A program made the translations under genes and the position numbers. Below are positions 1 through 5,851 of a stretch of DNA of 64,000 bases, one piece after another. Each line of letters opens with the position of its first letter. The first letter of the stretch is position 1. Source of the stretch: GWE2-42-39 sp963662895 (lineage in GTDB: Bacteria; Bacteroidota; Bacteroidia; Bacteroidales; Prolixibacteraceae); NCBI GenBank assembly GCA_963662895.1, contig OY759982.1:372001-436000 (forward strand). Reading direction: 5' to 3'. The notes below the pieces were generated by a model. It was given only the letters and a program-made list of their open reading frames with translations, had not been told where the DNA came from and did not search any database.

Positions 1-2
1 AG

Positions 3-125
3 AACTACGATGAAGAATTTTCAAATGTGTTTTATGTCGGGGCTTCAACAATTCCGGGTGCCGGTTTACCAATGGCGGTAATAAGTTCAAAACTTGTAGT
101 AGAAAGAATTTTTGAATATGAATGA
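3..125 (+). CDS. Phytoene desaturase-like FAD-dependent oxidoreductase, C-terminal end only
   Basis: Only the last 40 codons are in the window; the gene starts upstream. The open frame from base 3 to the TGA at 123-125 reads NYDEEFSNVFYVGASTIPGAG followed by LPMAVISSKLVVERI. The VGAS-x-PG-x-G-x-P-M-x-x-x-S signature is the C-terminal FAD-contacting segment of CrtI-type carotenoid desaturases and related amine-oxidase-fold enzymes. This family desaturates phytoene stepwise to lycopene or neurosporene at the membrane using FAD. Which family member it is (desaturase, isomerase or ketolase) cannot be told from the tail. The nearest hairpin downstream is at 382-419. Confidence 0.7.
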   Translation, partial: NYDEEFSNVFYVGASTIPGAGLPMAVISSKLVVERIFEYE

Positions 126-381
126 ATACCAACCCTTACAGCTTTGTATTGGAGGCCGTGTTGAACTAAATATCACCTCGATAAACATTACCTCCCGGTT
201 AGATATCTAATGGGCTTATCCCGGTTCAGTTTGTTATAATGCAGTTGTTTGTCGGTATCTTTTACCATCGGGTTCCCCGTTTTTTTGTTTTTGTCTGCTG
301 TCATTTTAGTTCACGCATTGGCGGTGTTACCATTCATTTTTACATTATTTGCTGATTCCTCGCTACGCTCGGAATTCCGGG

Positions 382-419
382 AAAAGGAACCGTTCTCTAA
401 AAGAAGAACGGTTCCTTTT
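382..419. terminator. Bidirectional terminator-like hairpin
   Basis: AAAAGGAACCGTTCT (382-396) and AGAACGGTTCCTTTT (405-419) form a perfect 15-bp stem with an 8-base loop, with A and T runs at the base on both strands. It lies between the plus-strand gene ending at 125 and the minus-strand gene ending at 443, so it can terminate both. A related stem with the same GAACCGTTCT core is found at 3516-3550. The rest of 126-381 shows no convincing gene; a 62-codon open frame there runs into the hairpin and looks random. Confidence 0.7.
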
Positions 420-442
420 GCAACACTCATTTTATAAGTTTC

Positions 443-1306
443 TTATATAAAACTAGCTATCTTTTCTTGACAGGCCAGCTCCGTCAGATCTCGCAGTTTT
501 TGCACACGTTTTGAAAGATATTCCAAATCCTCCCGGCTGATACTGTAATCCATTTTATAACGCGAATCAATATAGGCTTTCTTTAGTAAAGTGAATAACC
601 GTTCCTCCTCCGGCGTTGTGTGCGGAAATATGGTTTTAAACCGGACATTGATCTTCCGGGCTTGCCGGTCAAGCTTCTCAAGATCATGTGATTTCGGCTT
701 GTAATCGGTGTGCACCAATAACACACTGGCATAGAAGCGTTCAGTGGCTTGATGAAGTAGAAAAGCAGCTTCATTATACCAACCTTTTTGTAATTGTGAT
801 AAAGAAATCTCATAAAACCTGTTTCCTGTTTCAAACCATTTATTAAAATACAATTGAGCTTTGTTTTTCCGGTCTGCCGGGTTTAATGTTTTCGGCGCAG
901 AGAGCTGAAATTTTCCGCTGTCGTAAAGCATGACCCCATCTTTCAGAATATCCACGAAGAAATAGTTGCCGTTTTCAATCTCCTCGTTCAGGTAATCGAT
1001 CCCGTGAAAGATCACGTTCATCGGGAGCTCTTTGCCAGTGTCACGGCGCAGTTTGTATTGCCAGCGTTTCTGGCTCTCTTTCCGGATAGCCACGGCTTCT
1101 GTATCCAGCACAGCGAGGATGTCGTAATCGCTTTTGTATTCATAAGTTGTTCCGTTTTCCCTGTAACGGTCGTCAACCCAGTCGCCGCGTGCATACGACC
1201 CGAACAGGATAATCATTTCGGCAGGAAAACGTTGGCCTATGGCCTCTGTGATTTTCTGCAGTTCGGATTGTTTGTCATCGGGCAAATGGTCAATACTTGT
1301 TTTCAA
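443..1306 (-). CDS. Fused nucleotidyltransferase (MNT)-HEPN domain protein
   Basis: The 287-residue protein has two domains. Residues about 15-130 form a Pol-beta-type minimal nucleotidyltransferase with the GSYARGDW motif (G36-S37) and the metal-binding pair D60 and D62 in SDYDILAVLD. Residues about 145-280 form a HEPN helical bundle with LLHQATERFYA and DSRYKMDY. As separate genes, MNT and HEPN form toxin-antitoxin pairs in which the MNT part AMPylates and silences the HEPN RNase; the fused form is frequent in Bacteroidota and its target is unknown. The start appears to be TTG at 1304-1306, because the next in-frame Met lies inside the MNT core. The first 134 bases, upstream edge included, are duplicated at 1873-2006. 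The canonical HEPN RX4-6H motif is not clear, so RNase activity is uncertain. Confidence 0.8.
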   Translation of the reverse strand: MKTSIDHLPDDKQSELQKITEAIGQRFPAEMIILFGSYARGDWVDDRYRENGTTYEYKSDYDILAVLDTEAVAIRKESQKRWQYKLRRDTGKELPMNVIFHGIDYLNEEIENGNYFFVDILKDGVMLYDSGKFQLSAPKTLNPADRKNKAQLYFNKWFETGNRFYEISLSQLQKGWYNEAAFLLHQATERFYASVLLVHTDYKPKSHDLEKLDRQARKINVRFKTIFPHTTPEEERLFTLLKKAYIDSRYKMDYSISREDLEYLSKRVQKLRDLTELACQEKIASFI

Positions 1307-1327
1307 ATCGTTTGTTTTTTTGGGTAA
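1194..1327. repeat. 134-bp direct repeat, copy 1 (MNT 5' end)
   Basis: This block covers the upstream edge and first 37 or so codons of the MNT-HEPN gene. It recurs at 1873-2006 in the same orientation with only a few substitutions, which indicates a recent segmental duplication. Confidence 0.9.
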
Positions 1328-1398
1328 CTAAAGTAAGCATTTATAAAACCATCCTGCACCTGAAATTGAAATTTATTCAATAGTTTATTTTTTGAAAA

Positions 1399-1833
1399 TT
1401 ACTTTAATGGCAATAAAGCCAGGAAACAGTCCTTTTTATCTGTAAACAGTCGTATTAAATAATCTCTGGTTCTCCATCCTTTTAGCTGGTGATCATAAGG
1501 ATACTCCTTATTGCAATAGTCGATATAATGCTGTAAATCGCCTAAATCATCAAGGAAAAGATATGATTTGTTACAAATATTGTTTCCGTTGGACCAACAT
1601 TCGATTGTAACCGTGTCAAATTTTAATTCGACTATTTTATCTTTCCCTCCTTTGTGCTGTGAGTCAATAAACATTATTTCGTCACACAAAAACATTTCAG
1701 AGATTGTATTCAACGTGTGGTTCAATACGCAGCATGCTGCATCGATATGTCCTGCAATCCTGTTTTGCCGGATCCTGGACTGATTTTGATTTATCATGAT
1801 ATAACGTTTGCGCCTGCCGTCCCTCACAGACAT
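1399..1833 (-). CDS. Hypothetical protein, 144 residues
   Basis: I do not recognise this protein. Its ATG at 1831-1833 overlaps the end of the truncated MNT duplicate, whose TGA is at 1824-1826. A second Met at residue 13 (MINQNQS) is an equally likely start. The middle (EMFLCDEIMFID, KIVELKFDTVTIECWS) looks like a small alpha/beta fold with a Cys-containing core, and the end is basic and aromatic (GWRTRDYLIRLFTDKK). There is no signal peptide or membrane segment. The arrangement suggests the gene was joined onto a duplicated MNT 5' end, from which it may borrow transcription. This is inference. Confidence 0.45.
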   Translation of the reverse strand: MSVRDGRRKRYIMINQNQSRIRQNRIAGHIDAACCVLNHTLNTISEMFLCDEIMFIDSQHKGGKDKIVELKFDTVTIECWSNGNNICNKSYLFLDDLGDLQHYIDYCNKEYPYDHQLKGWRTRDYLIRLFTDKKDCFLALLPLK

Positions 1834-1985
1834 GTTAATAAATCAATCAGTATTCGTTGCTTACCTGAAGAGTACGACCCGAACAGGATAATCATTTCGG
1901 CAGGAAAACGTTGGCCTATGGCCTCTGTAATTTTCTGCAGTTCGGTTTGTTTGTCAACAGGTAAATGGTCGATATTTGTTTTCAA
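1824..1985 (-). pseudogene. Truncated duplicate of the MNT-HEPN N-terminus
   Basis: Reading from a TTG at 1983-1985, the frame gives KTNIDHLPVDKQTELQKI and continues through EMIILFGSY. This is nearly identical to the first 38 residues of the intact gene at 443-1306. It then diverges (SSGKQRILIDLLTCL) to a TGA at 1824-1826. The metal-binding aspartates and the whole HEPN domain are missing, so it cannot be a functional transferase. The divergence point falls directly after the GSY motif. Confidence 0.75.
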
Positions 1986-2006
1986 ATCGTTTGTTTTTTT
2001 GGGTAA
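1873..2006. repeat. 134-bp direct repeat, copy 2
   Basis: Second copy of the 1194-1327 block, same orientation and same length, carrying the TTG start region and the truncated MNT codons. Confidence 0.9.
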
Positions 2007-2199
2007 TTCTACTTTTTTGTTAGTTATAGTTTGAAAAATGTTTTGTCAGCAATTGGGATGCATACCAGATCGTATATTTAACTTTACAGCCTGCTAAGCT
2101 ACCTTATGTTCGTTTCCTTTCGTAATTTTCCCGGTTGACTTTTATTAAAATCCGGTTGATCTTTATTACCTTTACACGATTACCTTAAATCCTAATAAA

Positions 2200-2589
2200 A
2201 TGATTGCGGAACCAAAGGAAAAAATTAATAAAAAACACGATGGACATAATGTTCAGAGAGTTCGTGTGTATTTAGGAGTAAAACAGGACGTCCTGGCGTC
2301 TGACTTAGGCATAAGCCAGTCGGAGATTTCGAAAATAGAGCAACAGGACGAAATAGACGATGAATTATTGACAAAGATTGCCGGGGTACTTTGTGTATCC
2401 CCGGAAGTTATCAGGGACTTTAATTTGGAAAAGGCGATCTATAATATCAACAATATCCGGGATAATACTTTTGAGCAAGGTTCCACATCAATTGCCCAAC
2501 AATTTAACCCTGTAGACAAAATCATTGAATTGTACGAACGTCTGTTGCAAAGCGAAAGGGAAAAAATTGAATTATTAAAAAATAAATGA
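2200..2589 (+). CDS. XRE-family helix-turn-helix regulator (1 of 2)
   Basis: The 129-residue protein has a lambda-repressor-type HTH at about residues 20-75: VRVYLGVKQDVLASDLGISQ, then SEISKIEQ as the recognition-helix region. The C-terminus (FNPVDKIIELYERLLQSEREKIELL) is predicted to be a helical, possibly coiled-coil dimerisation tail. The next gene encodes a paralogue with the same layout 46 bases downstream, so the two probably form one transcript. The upstream bases contain TACCTTTA, one mismatch from TAnnTTTG. Such pairs often autoregulate or guard mobile and toxin loci; here they lie between the MNT-HEPN gene and a recombinase. The target is unknown. Confidence 0.8.
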   Translation: MIAEPKEKINKKHDGHNVQRVRVYLGVKQDVLASDLGISQSEISKIEQQDEIDDELLTKIAGVLCVSPEVIRDFNLEKAIYNINNIRDNTFEQGSTSIAQQFNPVDKIIELYERLLQSEREKIELLKNK

Positions 2590-2635
2590 TTCTTTAACAT
2601 CAAAATAACTGATAATTAAAGATAAACTAACAACT

Positions 2636-3064
2636 ATGGAAACTGAGAGCTATACAAATACGCTACATATAGGCAGAAAAATTGAGAGGATACGTCGACT
2701 CCGGGGTATGACCCAAACAGAATTGGGCGATTTGTTAGGAGTCACAAAACAGGCTGTTTCCAAGATGGAGCAAACAGAAAAAATTGAAGACAAAAAGATA
2801 AAGCAAGTAGCTCAGGCTTTAGGTGTTACAGAGGAAGGATTAAAGAAATTTACAGAAGAAACAGTTTTATATTACACGAATAACTTCTATGAAAATTCCA
2901 AAGTAAACGCCACGAACATTGGAACAGTCTCAAACATTGAAAATATCAATCATTTTCCGATGGAGCAGGCTGTGAAACTGTTTGAGGAGTTATTGAAGAT
3001 GGAAAAAGAAAAGTATAAAGAGGAATTAAAAAGAGCTGGCAAGGAAAGCACTACAAAAAATTAG
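2636..3064 (+). CDS. XRE-family helix-turn-helix regulator (2 of 2)
   Basis: The 142-residue protein has an HTH at about residues 12-65 (GRKIERIRRLRGMTQTELGD, then LLGVTKQAVSKMEQ). A Thr/Asn-rich linker follows, and the tail FPMEQAVKLFEELLKMEKEKYKEEL matches the tail of the preceding paralogue in spacing and charge. The HTH is closer to the classical XRE consensus than in the first copy. It is likely co-transcribed with its neighbour. Past the TAG another frame stays open to 3203 without an ATG (see that entry), so the original gene or operon may have extended further. Confidence 0.82.
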   Translation: METESYTNTLHIGRKIERIRRLRGMTQTELGDLLGVTKQAVSKMEQTEKIEDKKIKQVAQALGVTEEGLKKFTEETVLYYTNNFYENSKVNATNIGTVSNIENINHFPMEQAVKLFEELLKMEKEKYKEELKRAGKESTTKN

Positions 3065-3203
3065 TATTGAGCTTACTATTCCGGAATCGGATATTCTGAT
3101 TTATACGCTATTACTGATTGTCAGGCAACTCTTTGAATCAGTAAAACGAATTTGCGAAGATCAGATTAAGAAGTATGAGGAACTGGCCGGAACCGGACAT
3201 TAA
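3030..3203 (+). other. Open reading frame without ATG downstream of XRE 2
   Basis: The +1 frame relative to the XRE gene is open from base 3030 to the TAA at 3201-3203, giving KELARKALQKISIELTIPES and then DILIYTLLLIVRQLFESVKR with a basic/acidic helical end. The composition looks protein-like (hydrophobic helix, then a charged helix). There is no ATG or GTG, only a CTG at 3036. It could be a small gene with an unusual start, a frameshifted tail, or a remnant. Confidence 0.3.
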
Positions 3204-3258
3204 CACAACTAATCACTAAGCTACAACCTGTTGTAAAATGAATTACTAGAATCATGAG

Positions 3259-3288
3259 ACCCTTCTCCGGCAACTGCCGGAGAAGGGT
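3259..3288. terminator. Perfect 13-bp hairpin
   Basis: ACCCTTCTCCGGC (3259-3271), loop AACT, GCCGGAGAAGGGT (3276-3288). It sits after the XRE pair but no T run follows, so it is a weak terminator or an RNA-stability element. Nothing else recognisable lies between 3289 and 3515. Confidence 0.5.
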
Positions 3289-3515
3289 GACAAAGAAGTT
3301 ATACCCGTGTATAAATTGTTAATGACACCCTCAACCTTATCTTTTTTCACCTACTATATAACTAAAATGCAATTTATTGAATATTAGTTATTTATCTTGA
3401 TGTTGAAATTTTAATTTCCGGGGGACTTAGTAGCCTGAGGATTACCACAAAAACAAACCTTATTACCTTATTAGTTTTTTGTCAGGAAAAGATCGTTTAA
3501 TGTTAAAGTCCGGGC

Positions 3516-3550
3516 AAAGAACCGTTCTTTTTTTTAGAGAACGGTTCTTT
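3516..3550 (+). terminator. Rho-independent terminator
   Basis: AAAGAACCGTTCT (3516-3528) pairs perfectly with AGAACGGTTCTTT (3538-3550), followed by further T. It separates the XRE/unknown genes from the recombinase and shares its GAACCGTTCT core with the hairpin at 382-419. Confidence 0.75.
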
Positions 3551-3643
3551 TCACACACTACTTCAATTTTAATCGGGAAACAATGATCAGTTCAAGAGAA
3601 TATATATTTTATTTGGCCTCCTTTATTAATCACATATTAAATC

Positions 3644-4588
3644 ATGGGAGTTATTGAAAAATTTCTGTTCCATTGCGAATTTGAAAAACGCCTGAGCAGT
3701 AAAACACTGAAAGCTTACACAACTGATCTGAAACAATTTGAATCATTTCTGAAAGTTCATTATAATGTAAGAGATGTTTCAAAAGTCGGGAAAGAAGAAT
3801 TAAAACACTATATCCAGTTTATTTCCACCTTTAAACCCAAAACCACAAAACGGAAGATTGCCTCAGCGAAAGCGATGTTTAATTTTCTGGAGTTTGAAGA
3901 ACTGATTTCGGTCAATCCATTTCGAAAAGTAAGAATCAAAATAAAAGAACCTGTCGTTCTTCCCCGGGTGATGAACATGCAGGAGGCCACGCAGCTTTTT
4001 AGCATTGCTTACCGTGAACTCAGCGAAATGAGCGATAAAAAGGATTGTTACAGCTACAAAGAGAAAGCAAGGGATGTGGCAGTTCTCGAGTTGTTGTTTG
4101 GCACCGGGGTAAGGGTATCGGAGCTATGTTCCCTGAAATACAGCGACATTGGTATTGGTTTTTCGTCCATCCGGGTTAATGGCAAAGGAAATAAGGAAAG
4201 GAGCATTCAAATCATCAATCCTGATATTAAAAAAGCACTGAAAAATTATTACTACCTGTTTTCTCCGGAAATAGAGAATACGGAATTTTTCTTTGTCAAC
4301 CGGTTGGGAAACCGGCTGTCGGAACAGTCAGTCCGTTTGATGATCCGGAAATACCGGAATGAATGTCATATTACCAGGAATATTACCCCGCATGTGTTCC
4401 GGCATACTTTTGCCACCTTACTTCTGGAGAAGGACGTGGATATAAAGTACATCCAGAACCTGTTGGGACACAGCTCTATTATGACGACCCAAATCTATAC
4501 GCATGTAAGCAGCGAAAAACAAACTGAAATACTGCAAAACAAACATCCCAGGAACGATTTAGTGGTAGTCCGTTTGAATAACGGATAA
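3644..4588 (+). CDS. Tyrosine site-specific recombinase (XerC/D type), candidate invertase
   Basis: The 314-residue protein has a SAM-like N-terminal core-binding domain (about 1-90) and a catalytic domain (about 105-300). All six catalytic residues are visible: R157 in GTGVRVSEL, K181 in NGKGNKER, H250 and R253 in HVFRHTFA, H276 in LLGHSS, and the nucleophile Y285 in TTQIYTHV. Its last codons and TAA lie inside the left copy of a perfect 26-bp inverted repeat; the other copy lies 3.6 kb away. A linked recombinase with its stop codon in the repeat is the layout of a DNA inversion system. The next gene starts 9 bases downstream. It is probably not the housekeeping XerC/D, given its context and extended insert at residues 125-142. 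Confidence 0.9.
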   Translation: MGVIEKFLFHCEFEKRLSSKTLKAYTTDLKQFESFLKVHYNVRDVSKVGKEELKHYIQFISTFKPKTTKRKIASAKAMFNFLEFEELISVNPFRKVRIKIKEPVVLPRVMNMQEATQLFSIAYRELSEMSDKKDCYSYKEKARDVAVLELLFGTGVRVSELCSLKYSDIGIGFSSIRVNGKGNKERSIQIINPDIKKALKNYYYLFSPEIENTEFFFVNRLGNRLSEQSVRLMIRKYRNECHITRNITPHVFRHTFATLLLEKDVDIKYIQNLLGHSSIMTTQIYTHVSSEKQTEILQNKHPRNDLVVVRLNNG

Positions 4589-4600
4589 CTCTTTATTATG
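4575..4600 (+). repeat. 26-bp inverted repeat, left copy (probable recombination site)
   Basis: The repeat runs from TGAATAACGG to TTTATTATG. It contains the last recombinase codons and its TAA (4586-4588), and ends with the ATG (4598-4600) of the SHMT-like gene. The exact reverse complement is at 8170-8195. Similarity stops abruptly on both sides. Confidence 0.9.
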
Positions 4601-5851
4601 TATCTTCTAAAGAAATTTACTCAGGAACGTTTTACTAGAATAAATGAGATAATTGATTCATATAATACGATACAAAATAGTACCATAAACTTAATTGCTT
4701 GTGTGAGTTATATGTTTCCAGAGGTCGCTGAAGTTTTAAGATTCCCATTATCCACATTACCCACCGAAGGTTTAATTGAGAATAGGTATTTCCCAGCATA
4801 TAAGTATATGGATGAAATAGAAATTAGAGCTGAGTACTTAACGCTCAACTTATTCAAAATAAAGAGCGGATATAATGTTAATATTCAACCACACTCCGGC
4901 ACTCAGGCTAATCACATTGTTTATAATGCCGTGTTGAGAAATAATGATACAGTAATAAGTCTATCTCCAAGAGATGGAGGACACATCTCACATACAAAAA
5001 TTAGTAACGGAACAGTTAAAGTTTTTCACTACTTTTTAGATAAAGATTTAAAGTTTGACTATGATCATATAGAAGAACTGGTAAAAAAGAATCTGCCAAA
5101 ACTTATAATTGCGGGTGTTAGTTCATATCCAAGAGAGATTGATTTCCTCAGGCTTTCAGAGATTGCCAAGAAGTATAATAGCTATTTGTTAGCGGACATT
5201 AGTCATACTGCTGTTTTTATAGCAGCAGGTATTTACAAAACAATTTTCCCTTATGTTGATTTTGCAACTTATACAATGGAAAAAAACTTACGCGGTCCAC
5301 ATGGTGGAGTTATTATATACAAATCTGAATTTAAAAACAAAATATCATATTCCACTTTTCCTATTTCACAAGGAGGACCAATTCAAAATATGTTATTTGG
5401 AAAACTTGTAGCCCTTGAAATATTAAACCAAGAGGATGTATATGAATATGCACTAAGAATTAGAAATAATGCTAGACAAATCTCGGAAACATTAATTGAA
5501 AGAGGACTTGATGTAATTACGGGAGGAACGGATAGTCACATTGTTTTAGTAGATACAAAAAAAAGTATAGGGCTTACAGGACAAGAAGCGGAAACATTGC
5601 TTGGTAATAATAGAATATTGGTTAATAAAAATCTTGTTCCCAATGACACTGAATCTCCTTTAACAACATCTGGAATTAGAATAGGAAGTACAACAATAAC
5701 AAATCTTGGTTATAGTACTTCTAATATAGCTTTATTAGCAAACATTGTATCTGATATACTCATGAATAAAGATGTTAATAAATCCGACTTAAATTCTCTT
5801 CTAAACAGATATCATAAAAAAATTAATATCTCCAATGAGGAGACAAACTAA
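4598..5851 (+). CDS. Divergent serine hydroxymethyltransferase-like PLP-dependent protein
   Basis: The 417-residue protein aligns with GlyA along its whole length: QPHSG at 97-101, GGHISH at 127-132 with the PLP-stacking His, D200 and H203 (ADISH), the Schiff-base Lys K229 in TMEKNLRGPHGG, QGG at 258-260, TDSH near 311, VNKN at 342-345 and SGIRIG with R361. PLP binding therefore looks intact. Several substrate-side residues are changed. The GlyA LIASEN motif is LIACVS at 32-37, so the catalytic Glu is Val. The Tyr of NKYAEG is Pro, and RYYGG is RYFPA. A canonical serine/glycine-folate reaction is doubtful; an aldolase, racemase or other amino-acid activity is possible. The ATG lies in the left inverted repeat, 9 bases after the recombinase, and the gene probably depends on read-through from it. 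A+T-rich codon use suggests transfer. Confidence 0.8.
   Translation: MYLLKKFTQERFTRINEIIDSYNTIQNSTINLIACVSYMFPEVAEVLRFPLSTLPTEGLIENRYFPAYKYMDEIEIRAEYLTLNLFKIKSGYNVNIQPHSGTQANHIVYNAVLRNNDTVISLSPRDGGHISHTKISNGTVKVFHYFLDKDLKFDYDHIEELVKKNLPKLIIAGVSSYPREIDFLRLSEIAKKYNSYLLADISHTAVFIAAGIYKTIFPYVDFATYTMEKNLRGPHGGVIIYKSEFKNKISYSTFPISQGGPIQNMLFGKLVALEILNQEDVYEYALRIRNNARQISETLIERGLDVITGGTDSHIVLVDTKKSIGLTGQEAETLLGNNRILVNKNLVPNDTESPLTTSGIRIGSTTITNLGYSTSNIALLANIVSDILMNKDVNKSDLNSLLNRYHKKINISNEETN

Noticed and set aside
249..437. 62-codon plus-strand frame with hydrophobic N-terminus
   Set aside because: It has no clear start and runs through the terminator hairpin at 382-419; composition looks accidental.
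3644..4588. Housekeeping XerC or XerD
   Set aside because: The fold fits, but the inverted repeats at its stop codon and the cargo genes point to a dedicated invertase.
4598..5851. Housekeeping serine hydroxymethyltransferase glyA
   Set aside because: LIASEN and NKYAEG active-site positions are altered, composition is atypical, and the gene lies in a putative invertible segment.
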